Part shown: positions 33,358 through 44,897 of the stretch, in pieces | Layout of the letters: every line of letters begins with the position of its first letter | Numbering within the stretch: position 1 is the stretch's first letter | From: Ilyonectria destructans | Taxonomy: Eukaryota > Ascomycota > Sordariomycetes > Hypocreales > Nectriaceae | Length of the DNA stretch: 64,000 nucleotides | Reading direction: 5' to 3' | NCBI GenBank assembly: GCA_020740775.1 | Contig: JAHEWK010000011.1 | Coordinates: 1,054,001-1,118,000, forward strand | Position numbers and translations under genes: made by a program | Notes under the pieces: generated by a model | What the model saw: the letters and a program-made list of their open reading frames with translations, nothing else | Told to the model about the DNA's origin: nothing | Database searches by the model: none

Positions 33358-34932
33358 ATGGCGCACAACTTGACTGATCAATCAAACGAGAATTTCTCTA
33401 GGACCCCCAAGTTCGAGGTGGCAATCGCTGGAGGAGGAATTGCAGGACTTATTACTGCGATCGCTTTGCTCAAACATCCGGGAGTTAGCGTCCAGATCTA
33501 TGAGCGCGCCAAGGAGTTTAAAGAGATCGGTGCTAGTATTGGGCTTGGTCCTAATGGGCTCAGATCTCTCGAGAAACTAGGTGTCGAGAACGCCTTCTCC
33601 GAGGATGTGTGTGTGCGACAACAGTCAGCCTGGCCAATGATCTACCGACACTGGAAAACGGGAGAGATCATTGACCACGACGTGCACAAAACAGTCGAAA
33701 CGAAGAGACACTTCACAGCTCGATTCCATCGTGCGCACCTACACCAAGCTCTGCTTGAAAATATTCCCAAGGACATCATTCATCTTAACAAAAAGACTGT
33801 TGATGTTACAACGAACCCAGACAAAGGCGCAACACTCTATTTCGAAGACGGGACAACCGCAGAGGCAGATATTTGCATTGGCGCGGATGGCATTCACTCC
33901 GTATGCCCTCGCTCATTGTCTGGCAAATATCAATCGCTAACTAGAAGTCCAGAATGTTCGGAAGACGTTCGTGCCAACGCACACACTCCACTGGACTGGC
34001 TGGGTGGCGCTTCGCGCGACATTTGAGGCATCTCGGCTCAAGGATCTCGACTATCCTAAGGATGCCGCGCATTGGGTAAGTTGGCTTATCTTCTCTAAAT
34101 CGCGCACATGATCGAAGTAGAGAACCTGACGATGTTGCAGATCGGGCATGACAGAAATTTCTTTCATTCTCATCTAGGTAGGCCCATACCAGTTTAAAGT
34201 TGATGTTCTATTTTTACTGATCCTAGACCGTAGGGAAGGGCCTTTTCACTACTGTCGGCGGCTTCCACGCGGATCCTTCTGATCCAAACGCCCAAGGCCA
34301 CGATGCGAAATGGGATGATCTCGGGAGCTTGGACGAGTTTAAACAGCTGTACAAGGTGGGTACTGTTTTAATCCCTTCGCGTTTATTTCAATTAACTGGA
34401 AGTGTAGGACTGGAATCCCACCGTGCGGGCTTTCATTGAAGCGTCTCCGTATGTTAGGCTCTTTCCAAACTTTGCGGGCAGTGCTCTAGCAACATGGTCA
34501 TTCGATAGCCGCGTTACACTCGTTGGCGACGCCGCACATACGCATGGCGGCGCTTTCGCTGCTGGCGGATCGCTTGCGATAGATGATGCGTATGCCCTTC
34601 ATCTTGCACTCAATCACGTCTGGCCATCTTCGTCCTCCCAAAAAGACAAGCCTACAAAGAAGCAGATCGAAGAGATATTTCGCATCTATGAGGCGACGCG
34701 AAAACCTCATGTTAACAAGCTTCTGGGTGTAGTGCACAATTCCCTGGCAGGGCAGAAAACTACTGTCGAGAGAGGCAAGACTGAGACGGATGAACAACTA
34801 AGGAATCGAGTCTTGCAACGGATGGATCCATGGTGGATCGGGGAGCACGATGTCGAGGGCGCATTTCGGGCCGTCGTTGAGGGCATTGAAACTGTACAGG
34901 CAGAGCAAGTGGGATCCCGGTCTAGACTTTAG
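33358..34932 (+). CDS. FAD-dependent monooxygenase, salicylate hydroxylase-like
   Basis: Five exons (33358-33900, 33953-34075, 34141-34177, 34234-34355, 34408-34932) give 449 aa. Introns of 52-65 bp all keep frame. The start is the ATG at 33358, since the frame upstream only has a GTG. Residues 20-31 carry the Rossmann dinucleotide motif (VAIAGGGIAGL). GADGIHS lies near residue 180. The FAD-ribityl motif is LVGDAAHTHGGAFAAGGSLAIDDAY. A HWTGWVALRATFEA strand sits between. This is the class A flavoprotein group that includes salicylate and 3-hydroxybenzoate hydroxylases, which hydroxylate aromatic acids with NAD(P)H and oxygen. The specific substrate is not readable from the sequence. It could degrade plant salicylate or act in secondary metabolism; no cluster partner is adjacent. 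Confidence 0.85.
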
Positions 34933-35304
34933 AGCAGTGACTGGAAATTGAGAAAACAAGTGGGATGAGATTGTGAGGTCATTCAAGCCCCGCATCGCAA
35001 CATAACTGCTAGGATCAATTGGGAAGCGATACCGCTGCCCGCAGCAGGGAATTAGAGCCCGTCACGGATCTGAGGATACATGCGTTAGTTTCTCTGCAAG
35101 CTGATTAATACAAAACAGAGTGATGGTCCACAAAACAGAGTGATGCTCGCTTGTGAAGCATTGCGCTCGCCCATGCTGGCGTCAAAGCTCCCGGGGCCGG
35201 TGGGTTCTCACTCTTGGACTCATCTGCCATCTCGCCTACCGTAACAAACCCAACAACTTCGCGTTTCATGAAGTGTTGAATCAACCTAAAAGGAAAGAAT
35301 ATAA
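34933..35304. other. Intergenic with 16-bp direct repeat
   Basis: ACAAAACAGAGTGATG occurs at 35110-35125 and again at 35130-35145, a 20-bp period. Otherwise nothing is recognised. Confidence 0.6.
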
Positions 35305-35697
35305 ATGCCAGCAATACAGTCTGCTCCAGACACGAGTACCTTGAGACATCTTGCCGCCCTACAGGGAGCGATAGGCGTGGCCAAGGCCCTCCTGAAGTAC
35401 GGAGCCGGCCCCACAGCTGAGGATCCGGCTGGAAACTATCCGGCCAGAATAGCAGGAGACTGTAACCTTTCAGTATACTATCCCGCATCCAGAAGTCGCG
35501 GGCGTGACGAGATGATGACACTCTTAATGAGTGCTGGAGGCTATTACTGGTTTTCACCCAAAAACGAAAGCCGGCCAACCGGGCACAAACAGGCAAAGTG
35601 GTGTTTTAAAGACTCCACGAAAATGCTAGAGGAGCAAGTAAATATACGCAATCTGAAACTCCCAATACCTTGCTCTTTCGCTCAAGTGTCGTGTTGA
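35305..35697 (+). pseudogene. Ankyrin-repeat remnant, 130 codons
   Basis: The first 40 residues contain one recognisable ankyrin repeat, LRHLAALQGAIGVAKALLKYGAG, where the canonical form has L-H-L-A-A and G-A-D-P. A weaker second repeat follows (NYPARIAGDC ... EMMTLLMSAGG). The rest has no ankyrin character, and the frame stops after a low-quality tail. Functional fungal ankyrin proteins carry several repeats plus other domains. This is either a fragment of a decayed gene or one exon of a gene I cannot complete. Confidence 0.4.
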
Positions 35698-36035
35698 AAT
35701 AACTGGCGCCGTGTTTTTGTCGACTAGAACTCCGCCTCTGGGAGGTCGCTGGTTCGAGGTTACATTTCAGGAAGCGTCGATGGTGTGCAGGGTCATAATT
35801 ATCCTTGCTGACAAGCCAGTTGATGTTGTACCCGGGTTAGTCGGATCCTCCACAATGGCCCAGAGCTGTTGGCCCCAAAGACTTGAACAAAAATGACAAA
35901 GACTGAAAACCCGATAACCCTCCCACTAACCCGCAGTCCTGACCTTCATACCCCCTTACTAGCCATCGTTGTCCACTGAGCCATGTGGATCAACCTCGAT
36001 ACTAATTATTTGATCATCATTCATAATTAAAAGAT
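35698..36035. other. Intergenic, 3' flank of the HET gene
   Basis: No feature is recognised. Two stretches look superficially tRNA-like but fail stem pairing. Confidence 0.5.
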
Positions 36036-38234
36036 TCAAATAATATGAAAATCAACGCCATCACCCCCCAGAATTTCCCCATGCATGATCCCATCACAGT
36101 ATGCCTCACTGATATATGACCAAGTATCCTCCCCAGTACCCGATTCGTTCTTCCTTAAAATGTGTGGAACACTCGCCCCAAACAACACAACTACTGTGTC
36201 ACCTTCTTGTATGTCGTTGCAACCCGTACCTATGTGGCCTTCCTCGGTCAGATACACCTTCTGTCCGACATTTTTTACCAAGTCATTTGAATAAAAGCTC
36301 ATCTCTCCCAGGGCCATCTCGGGATCCAGGCCAACCCTCTTCATCACCCCATCCCTCCCTGCGGCATTCAAGTCCATGCGGGAATATTTGCGTCGCAATC
36401 GAAGATACTTAGACACTAGCACCACATTTGCTGACGCGACAGAAATTCCAATAAGGTCGAACACAAACATTCCAGCCGCCTTCACCCACTTCGTGAAGGC
36501 CGCTACCGGGTTTACGGCCCATAGCTGAAGAGCATCAGTTTCACTTGCAGGAATCCAGTACCAAGGAGTAACGCCAACGGTGCCGAACACGCGACTGATA
36601 TGGTATGACGAGACGATATTGTCAGTGTCGATTAACCTCTGGCCCCATTTCGAGAGTTGTTCTTTTGTTTTCTTCAGCCTTTCGGCTGAGTCATCGGGAT
36701 ATCTCGCTGCGAATTGCCTCATCGAAAGATCAAAACCTGCCAGGCGAATGGCAGCCATTTCGATGTCATCTTTGATGCAGGATTGAGGGATGAAAACATC
36801 GATCTCATCGAAAAATCTCTTCACGGAACGACAATCAACCCCTTGCACGACTCGTTGATCTTGATCCTTCACCATGGTTTGTTGACCAACTCTCACAATG
36901 TTGCTAACTGCAACGCCTCGAGCAACCAGACACCTCGAGTTCAAATCCACATTCGGTTTCACGGTCATAGCCCCTCCAGCGCTGAAGATTGGCTCCTGTA
37001 ATGTTAAGTAACTGGCTGGTATCTGTAGGTTCATAGACCAATCAGGTGCCCAAGATGGGAGATTCGGGATGTGCTTGGGAAACTGTGAGAAGAGCAGGAC
37101 ATCAAGATTTTGGACGACCAAGAATGCAGCAATCTCAGTAAAAATCCCAGATACATCTCCGTATCGGATATTCATCCCCATCAAGCTCTGAGCGTCTGCT
37201 AGTCCCATAATGCCAAACACTCGGTCCTCGGCTAGTGTGGCTCCAATCTTTTGTTGGTCGCCATTCGTATTGTACTTAATGATCAAGTTGTATAGCGAAT
37301 GTCTTTTCCCGTGCATGTGAATCGCTTTGCGTTCCTGGATCATGCGAATAGGACTTTGGTTGAGGCCGAAGATGTTGTCGCGCTGAGTAAGCTCAGCCTG
37401 GGACACGGCACGCTTCAGATTTTCTAACCAGAACGTGTTGTAGATTGTGTAGAAAAGAAGACCAAGTCGAAAGTATTCGAAGCTCATATCCTTAGAGCCG
37501 CATATGAACAAGACATTGGGCGCCAAACAGACCTCCTGGATGATCCAGAGGCGGTTGAACCAGGGTCGACGTAACACGTCTTCCAGGCCATCTACTGGGT
37601 AAGATTCTCCATATTTTGACAGCAGCATTAAAACATCATCTCGATCCTCGCGAATGGATCCGGTGACTTCAATCTTTGAGTTCATGACTGCATCGAATAT
37701 TTGGGGAAAATCAACCCTCCCTGGAATGATGAAGCGGCTTAGAATGCCTTCGTCACACACTTTGCAAGTGTAAGAAAAGTATTCATTGGATAGCTTGGTT
37801 TCAGGGCCTAGCCAGACCAGCAACTGAGAGCAATTTGCATATATGTCATGCATCAACTGGACCTGGTTGGCCTTTTCCACATCATCGCACTGGTTGATGC
37901 AGATCTGGTCGACAAAAATGGGCCGATTCGCCTTGATGCTGAGGAGCGTAAGCTCCAGAGACTGGTAGATACGCAACTCACGAGGCCCATGTTGAGTCTC
38001 GACAAGGATTCGGCGATCTGGCCCGCGTCCGTTTGTCGACCCCCATGTGTATGAGAGAGTGTCGTACAGACAAGGGCTGTCGGCGTCAACAGTGATGATC
38101 TCAATTCGCAACGTGTCACCGAAGAAGGCACGGTGGGGTGGGAGGATCCGGATGAGCCGGAATGCGCGGGGACGTGAAATAATAGGAGAATACCGATATA
38201 TCGGCGCCCTCGGCGGGCTGAAGAGTGGTAGCAT
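36036..38234 (-). CDS. HET-domain (heterokaryon incompatibility) protein, 732 aa
   Basis: This is a single-exon gene. The start is the ATG at 38234; the open frame extends further only through non-ATG codons. The HET domain occupies about residues 50-240. Its three conserved blocks are YDTLSYTWGS, then IFVDQICINQ with QVQLMHDIYANCSQLLVWLG, and RRPWFNRLWIIQEVCLA. The C-terminal half includes EDRVFGIMGLA and LPSWAPDWS, which are common in long HET proteins, and a KVYLTEEGHIGTG-type ending (DTVVVLFGASVPHILR). It has one hydrophobic helix (AAGMFVFDLIGISVASANVVLV). HET proteins of filamentous ascomycetes trigger programmed cell death after fusion of unlike hyphae. Partner and allelic state are unknown. 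Confidence 0.88.
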   Translation of the reverse strand: MLPLFSPPRAPIYRYSPIISRPRAFRLIRILPPHRAFFGDTLRIEIITVDADSPCLYDTLSYTWGSTNGRGPDRRILVETQHGPRELRIYQSLELTLLSIKANRPIFVDQICINQCDDVEKANQVQLMHDIYANCSQLLVWLGPETKLSNEYFSYTCKVCDEGILSRFIIPGRVDFPQIFDAVMNSKIEVTGSIREDRDDVLMLLSKYGESYPVDGLEDVLRRPWFNRLWIIQEVCLAPNVLFICGSKDMSFEYFRLGLLFYTIYNTFWLENLKRAVSQAELTQRDNIFGLNQSPIRMIQERKAIHMHGKRHSLYNLIIKYNTNGDQQKIGATLAEDRVFGIMGLADAQSLMGMNIRYGDVSGIFTEIAAFLVVQNLDVLLFSQFPKHIPNLPSWAPDWSMNLQIPASYLTLQEPIFSAGGAMTVKPNVDLNSRCLVARGVAVSNIVRVGQQTMVKDQDQRVVQGVDCRSVKRFFDEIDVFIPQSCIKDDIEMAAIRLAGFDLSMRQFAARYPDDSAERLKKTKEQLSKWGQRLIDTDNIVSSYHISRVFGTVGVTPWYWIPASETDALQLWAVNPVAAFTKWVKAAGMFVFDLIGISVASANVVLVSKYLRLRRKYSRMDLNAAGRDGVMKRVGLDPEMALGEMSFYSNDLVKNVGQKVYLTEEGHIGTGCNDIQEGDTVVVLFGASVPHILRKNESGTGEDTWSYISEAYCDGIMHGEILGGDGVDFHII

Positions 38235-39922
38235 TTTGATATAGGCTCGCGAAGGAGTTTGAGGGACGACACAGCGTTGCAGCAAAATACCTCAGCTAAT
38301 ATTTACCCATGGTGATATGCATAGATATGCGCCGGCTAATAGTGGGTAAACTTATCCCATACCGGGGCCGTCTTAATACTGTACTGTCAGGATGTGGTGA
38401 GACTTGAGTGGAGTTTCTGCCGAAAGGGGAATATGGTCCGCTACTGCATTGGGCCCGGTTCATCACTTCTTTGGGTCCATGCAGGCTTAATCGGGCTCCA
38501 CGGAATTTGGCCATTGTGGTCAAAATAGTCTTGTAAAAGTAAGAAAGCCGCCAACAATGGCCTGTTCTCTTACTATTCATCACCACACACAATACAGCGC
38601 AAGTGTGTACGACCAATTATCACAGTCTTTCTTCTCCCCGAAGTTAGATCCTTGTCACAGTGAATTCCACTTACATCATCACACTTTAAGCGTCCGATCG
38701 CCTTGTCAGGCGAGCGCTGTAGGTGCCCTTATGGCCATAGAGCTTGCTAACATCCGTGATTTCAGTAGGATACTTGGCGGCTGCGAGATCGTTGCAGCTC
38801 GGTTGCTTGTCGCGGGGATACATTCCTGCCATGTCACAGTAGTCATTAGGCGGCGTCCCTTCGAGCGGATGCTCCGTCACCGACCACAACTTATCGGAAA
38901 GCGTGGACGACGCGTGGGTAATGGCAATTCTGTGCGTCATCTCCAAGCAGCTTTGGCGTTGAAGCTGCGGTCCACTACGACGAGACTCACGCGGCCGGTG
39001 GCCTGCGGCGCTGCATGCCGCTTTTCGCCTCGGCTTCTTCTATACGCACCCAGTTCATGGGACTATCCTTGTTCTACTCGCTCCTATGTATAATAGTACG
39101 GCCTCCAGGGTGCAGATAGATGTAGTCGTCGCGCTAGGACGGTCAGCGATTGCAAACTGAGTATCAAGCAAAGCAGCTTACACGATCGCCCTCAATATCT
39201 ATCAATCACACATTAGCTCCAGGTCCGATGCCACCCTTGGGGGCCACTGTATATGCCCTAGCGGGCTCCTCCTTTGACTTGGCGACGATAGGACTACGTT
39301 AGTCAGATCCCGGACTAAGTTGCAATAGCTCGTGTAAAAGACAGTAGCTTATAATGCTAGCATACGCAATAACCTCGAAACGCATATCTTATCCGACGCG
39401 GTTGCTGGGGGACATGCAGGATCCTTAGGCGGATCCTCGGGCTCAAGCGGACATTTTCCCAGCTTATTATCGCAGCGCACCTCTATCGTTGATGATGAAG
39501 TCAGCCACTTAGTTCCAAGCTTAGAACTGATTGGACAGTCTTACGCGAAGCCAATTCTGGGTATACCAATCACCACCTTGCTTAATGGTTGCCGCATTGA
39601 AGAGGACATTCTAGATATGTTTCTGTTAGCCCTTGTTTGGCCCACAAGGGCCCAAGAACTGAAGTGTGGCAGCTGAGTTGAGGCCAAGATCGTCTTTTAC
39701 GTCGTCATGAAGAAACGTTGAGAAGCTATTCAGGAGCGTTCGACTAAGTTCAAATAATATTGTTTGCAATCTGAAATGACTGTAGATGTGTCTTGACCCT
39801 CGTATACATCAAGACACGGCCTGGTTGGAAAGGGACCATGACGGTGAAACTTGGAACGCGTACCAAAGGGCAATATAGCTTTTAATGCTCAAAGGTTGGC
39901 AAAAAGTCCAAGCCGTAATCGC
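38235..39922. other. 1.7-kb stretch without a recognised gene
   Basis: Open frames at 38557-39093 (+) and 38946-38686 (-) are present but neither shows a domain. The minus-strand frame reads fairly protein-like (LYGHKGTYSARL). A short possible exon starting MNWVRIEEAEAKSG lies near 39055 on the minus strand with a GTGAGT donor, but no joining acceptor is convincing. It may hold a decayed or lineage-specific gene. Confidence 0.35.
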
Positions 39923-42705
39923 CTATTTCCTCAGATGTCCATCCCGGGACACACTGATCAAATGGCTCAGCGGGATCGAGAAGCCCGATACTCTCTCCGC
40001 AGACACGTCAGCCTTGGGAACGACATCGGCCACTGGCATGCCGTACGCTGGCTTGAACTTGTTGTCTTCAAACTTTTGTAGGCCCTTGCGTTGATACTTG
40101 TGAAAATTGGCAGCCAGAGTCTTGAACAGCTCCGGAGCGACACCCATGGCCTTGAAGTCGGCCTCCATCTCCCACTGCATTTCCTTGGTCATTGGCTGCT
40201 CGACGAAGCTCCTGTAATCCGACATGCCAACCGAGCTTTGTGTGCTGAGGGTGTCGATGGATGAGACAGTTAAGTCCTCGTGATCTGAGTCGTGTATTCA
40301 TGTCAATTTGGGTCTCAACATATCGAGACCTGTCGAATCGAAAAAGGGAAGACATGCATTTTAGTTGCAAAGAAACGACAGGAAAAGCTTACATGGAGTC
40401 AAGGACATAGTGCTGAGATCATGAGATGGAAAGAGAATCTGATAGATCTCAAACCACTTCTCTTCATCAGTCATGTCAGACTTTCTCCTCTTTGACCGCA
40501 AGTTTGCCGCCTGTTCAAAAGTCAATTGCCCAGTAATAATCTCCGGTGCTTTGATGAGGCACTGCGGCTCTTCACGTAAATGCTGCCCCAGGACTTCGGT
40601 CGATTTGAACCCCGTGAGGCATCGGGGACAGGTCAAAGGATCCCTCATGCTCTTTGACGTGTGACAGCGATAAATGTGCTCCCTAGCGGTTGTATCATTA
40701 GCGATAGAGAGTCCCTATCTGACGAATGGGTACGCACTTGGTCCGGTGGAGTGTATTCCATCCAGGGCCCATGCATGATCGGCTCAACGTTTCTCTCGAG
40801 GCGCCCGACTTGAAGAAATGACAGCCAAATCTTGAAGGCGTGCTTGGGCCGCTTCGCAGTTTTACTAGTCCCTCAACTACGTCGTCGCTGCCATCCGTTC
40901 CAACCCGCTTTCTCTTGCAGCTATGGGCACGCTTCGAGGGTACCTGTTGGACAGCAACAGTCAGTGAAGTCCTTTTGAATGCCGCAAACGATGTGTGAGA
41001 GAAAGGGGGTGCCTATGTCTAGATGTGAGTTGAAAACAACAACAAACTGCCAGTGAGCGGCCAAGACATGTTCGGCTGGGGTCCTAACCATTTTCAGTAG
41101 ATCCTCGTGTCCCAGACACTGACAATCCACGAAGCCGTTGAGACATGCTGCGCAGTGCTCCTGGAGAGAAGGGGTCCAGTGAGGCGTTGAGTAAGCGCTA
41201 TCGTCCTCGATTTTCTGGCAGAGGCGGGCAAGTGCTTGATAAACGTCCCGAGATGATGATCTCTTAGCACTCTCGACAACTAGCATCTCTTCTATGATCA
41301 GGTCAAGGAGATCATGGGTGAGAGAGCTTGAAAGTGGGTGGTGTCGAAGGTGGCGTATCCACTACCAAGGTTAGTCTCTGGGTAGCAAGAAGGCACATCG
41401 GCACTCACGTCCTCCACCTCGGGCTTCAACACAGCAACCACTCCGCTACCATCGGTCTCTTTGAGGCAGAAGAAGGCGTCCTGACTCGGAGAATCTGACA
41501 TTGTGTCCACGCGAAAGGACGCAAGCGTCTCAAGCCCTGAGCTACCCAAGAGGAACCAAGTGGTAAATTCAAGAACCACACAGCCAAAGCTCCAGATATC
41601 GTAAGGAGACGATATCTCATGAGACCTAAGATCCAACTCTGGCGCCCTGTAGACCGGTGTGTGCTTTGTCGGCCTGTGGTCGCGTCTTTCTGGGGCGTCG
41701 GGGAGTCTGATCGAGGAATGACCAAAATCGCAGAGCTTGAGAACGAAGTTCTGTACTGGCCCAGGACCATCATCCCCCGGGCCTGGGAAGACAAGGATAT
41801 TGGCTGGTTTGATATCCCAATGACATCCCCACCAGCGTTGGGACGTGTCGTCTTTCGTCTGACCATGGATCACTGACAATCCATCGGCAAGTCCTTTCAT
41901 CTGGCTCAACATCCAGAGTGAGGTCTGAGGATCAGGCTTGGGTCTAGGATTCAAACGCCAAAACATTCCCAGATCGCCATCGGCCCAGGGGAAAACTAGA
42001 TGGAATTTGCCGCCACTTCTATAGCTAGCCAGGAGACGGACAATGTTCGGATGGGCTTCGTTATTGAGCAACTGAAGCACTTCGACCTCATGAGAAAATT
42101 CTTGCTCATCCGCGCTGTGCAGCCTCTTGACAGCATAATTTCGAGTTGTTTGTTCGGCTGACTGGAATCGTTGAGTAAAATATCAGCAGCAGCGACTGGA
42201 TAGATGGTAACGAGACATGACGGGTGTCACTTACTCTCACAAGCGGTGAATTCCCCCCATCCAGCAATTGCACAAACACGTTGGAAGCTTCACGGTACGT
42301 TTTCGAGATCTGTGCTTGGTAGATGGTTCCGAAACTACCAGAGTTGAAGTCTGTGAAGCCAAAGTGGCAAAATTGTATCTCACTCTTTAAAGGGCACGAA
42401 GAGGTGTCAGCGCCACAATTTCATGTAGCAACTTCTTATCGTTTGTGAAAGGGGAGAGTACCTACCGCAATATAGCCATGGACGTGCTCTGTCTGATTGT
42501 TGCCGATAGGGCGCTTGAGGGCAGAGAGCGCGGTGAAGGGAGAGATTGTGGGACCTACTAGTGGAGGAATATCGTCTTGAGATGTTGGAAAATCCAGGCC
42601 CGCCTCAAGGGTCCAGTCAAATTGGAAGCCAGGATGCTGCGGCTCTCCGTCGACGTCAATAGAACCACTCATCTTGTTGAGGGTGTCGTTCAGGTCGGCG
42701 CTCAT
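39923..42705 (-). CDS. Protein kinase-like domain joined to a C2H2-type zinc-finger region
   Basis: I join seven exons: 42705-42466, 42384-42235, 42161-41409, 41361-41089, 40943-40738, 40682-40393 and 40284-39923 (757 aa). All splices keep frame. The kinase N-lobe has the glycine loop NSGSFGTIYQA and the lysine in YAVKRL (Lys142). The catalytic loop is HWDIKPANIL, with Trp in place of the HRD arginine. DFG is in LCDFGHSS, followed by YRAPELD and DIWSFGCVVLE. Beyond about residue 540 a finger-like region reads HIYRCHTSK ... LTCPRCLTGFKSTEVLGQHL. It ends TPYHEDL and an EFVxQP-type tail, as in fungal C2H2 proteins. The intron before 40943 could instead start at 40989, adding 33 residues. If the middle introns are wrong, these are two adjacent genes. 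Confidence 0.65.
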
Positions 42706-43726
42706 GTTGAGACCGCCAGCTCCGCAAGGAACCTCGATGATCTCACGGCTTGAGAGATGTGCTTTGAAATCAGTTCCCTTGATAAGAAATTAACGACAGA
42801 TCTACCATTTCCACTCCTACTCGATTAAAATACCCTGAGTTTGGCGAAGCTAGTGTACCAGAAGCACGATGCAGTATGCTGTGACTGTGTCGTCGGGAAA
42901 TTCGCCCCCAATTGAACGTGTCTGGACAGACTCAGCTGGAAACGCTGAATAACGACTTTCCGATTTCGCGGGGCCCAGAACACCGAGCCCTTTTTAAAAT
43001 TTTCAGAAGGTTGCCTTCTTGCGCACTTTCAACCCCATTCCGTGGTTCGCGGCCGATGCGCGCAAATGCGCACTTCGCAATGCGTGAGACACGGTCACGG
43101 GACAGAGGCGGCTGGCCGAAGCTGGAGTGACCTATTGGATTGGGGCCACCCCCACTCTTTGATCTATTCGGAGGCTACTGAGCCGACCATGACCGTTCAA
43201 ATCAGACAGCTTCTAGGATACCGGTACTTTGATGCGTTTCAGAGGGGCGCGTGGCGTTTAGTCGTCGCCGAGGCCTCGGATTTAGTGTAGCATGGCTTTG
43301 GCTCAGTATGGCATGGCAGGGGGGGTCAGAGTCTGGGTGCTGTAGAGTGCTCTGGGATTGGATGCTGTGGCAGAAACACTTGGGCACTAAGCAATGAAAC
43401 CTTTCTACCTAATAGCCGCGCAACGTACTTGCCCTTGCTGCCGATTTCAGCGAGGCTTGTAGGTCTGGTGGATGCAACGCATATCGCAACCATCAGCCGA
43501 TCGGGGCATTCCCATGCTGAATGAGAAACCTGCACTAACACAGCCAGCTTTGTCAGATGCCGTGGCTGAGACGGCACGTTTAAAGGGACCCTCCCTTGGG
43601 TCTGCTTGGAGCTCCGAGGGAGGTTTAGTCATGTAAGCATGTTGTTCAGTGGGATACCAAGGACTGTACGGTATCATAAGTTATCTTGGAAGGTAATGTT
43701 ATAAAACCTAAAGACGCCATATGACA
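42706..43726. other. Intergenic region
   Basis: This is the promoter side of the kinase gene and the 3' flank of the GNAT gene. Only short open frames are seen. Nothing is recognised. Confidence 0.45.
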
Positions 43727-44347
43727 TCACTGGAGGCCCCTCAGAGCTGCCCACTCTGCCTCCAGCATCCCAAAATTAACAGAATCATACCACTTCCGAT
43801 CATGCCAGTGCGACTCGCGACTGCGGCCCTCTTCTGTAAACCCCAGTCGTTTATACAGGTGCTGCGCGCGCTCGTTGAAGCTGACGGTATTGAGGGACAC
43901 GCGGTGGTAGCCCCCAAAGCGGAACGCCCAGTCCAAAGCCCAGTTGACGGCTTCCGTGCCGTAGCCCTTGCCCTGGTAAGTTGCAGCCAGCGAAATGCTC
44001 ATGGTGATGGAGCGGTGGTGAGCCTGGTCTGGAAACGTGCCACCCCAACCGAAGACAACGAAACCAATGGATCTCTCGTACCCTGCGAAGCCGTTTCCAT
44101 CGAGGAGTGGGGTACCCGGGGGTAAGCAGACCATGACGGCCAGTGTCGACCTAGTCAGCGTATTGGCTAGCAGCTCAACATGTTTTTGAGTCCTTGGTTG
44201 GATCACTCTTGGGTCGAAGAGGGCCGTGTTCATCGGGTCATTGTCGATCTGGCTATGGAGGAATCGCCTATCCTCTTCGTTGTTCTCCAGTGCGCGGTAG
44301 ACCAGGCGATCGGATTGGAATGCCTTTGAAAGTCCATCGGTAATCAT
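43727..44347 (-). CDS. GNAT family N-acetyltransferase, 206 aa
   Basis: This is a single-exon gene from a true ATG. The sequence fits the RimJ/RimL-type Acetyltransf_3 group. It has an N-terminal SDRLVYRALENNEEDRRFL segment and a central beta strand (SIGFVVFGWGG). The acetyl-CoA pyrophosphate loop TYQGKGYGTEAVNWAL (Q-x-x-G-x-G) is near residue 133. The hallmark end is YHRVSLNTVSFNERAQHLYKRLGF followed by EEGRSRESHWHDRKWYD. Such enzymes acetylate amino groups of small molecules, peptides or N-termini; the acceptor cannot be named here. It is probably cytosolic. Confidence 0.85.
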   Translation of the reverse strand: MITDGLSKAFQSDRLVYRALENNEEDRRFLHSQIDNDPMNTALFDPRVIQPRTQKHVELLANTLTRSTLAVMVCLPPGTPLLDGNGFAGYERSIGFVVFGWGGTFPDQAHHRSITMSISLAATYQGKGYGTEAVNWALDWAFRFGGYHRVSLNTVSFNERAQHLYKRLGFTEEGRSRESHWHDRKWYDSVNFGMLEAEWAALRGLQ

Positions 44348-44897
44348 GACTGCTGTTACTTCTAAGAATCCGGGTACCAGATTGTTGAATGTGGATGAGT
44401 TGATGGTCTGTTGCGGGCGATGGATTATCTGAGGGGTTGGAAGGCCGCTACACTAATGCAGCATGTTAATCAATGCCATGGCTTTCAACATCTTCCTAAT
44501 TGCATATCGTTCATCTTGATGTCGAATAACACTCGCACACCTGAGTATTGACTGACATCCGCTCGTTTGGAGGTATAAAAATACATCGTGTGGAGCGCCA
44601 TGAGGCTCTGACCCCAGTTCTTTGATCATAGCGATTTTATCCTCTTCCTCGAGATACGCGGAGAGCCCCACAGAAATGTCATGTCAAAGGGCGAAATCAA
44701 CATGATCGTGGGGTTGGTGGGGTCGCGTACCCGTAATAATGCGACTACCGAAAGGCGAAATCGACATGTTCATGGGTGGGGCACATGTCCTTTCCGCCCT
44801 TCGACGCTTAAACCAGCAGCCAAACTTCTCCCGATTCTCCGATTCTCCGAGATCCTGCACCCTCTCTCCGAGACAATCTGCAAGGACCACGGACCCA
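44348..44897. other. Promoter region of the homeodomain gene
   Basis: A short imperfect duplication lies at 44691-44717 and 44750-44781 (AAAGGCGAAATC core). An in-frame ATG at 44739 could extend the homeodomain protein by 53 residues. No other feature is seen. Confidence 0.45.

Noticed and set aside
35745..35775. GGTTCGAGG resembling a tRNA T loop
   Set aside because: The flanking bases do not pair as a T stem, and no acceptor, D or anticodon arm can be drawn.
35960..36000. Minus-strand TGGCTCAGTGG resembling a tRNA A box
   Set aside because: No matching T arm or acceptor stem within 150 bases.
38557..39093. 179-codon plus-strand frame
   Set aside because: No domain. The opposite frame is equally open, and neither joins to convincing exons.
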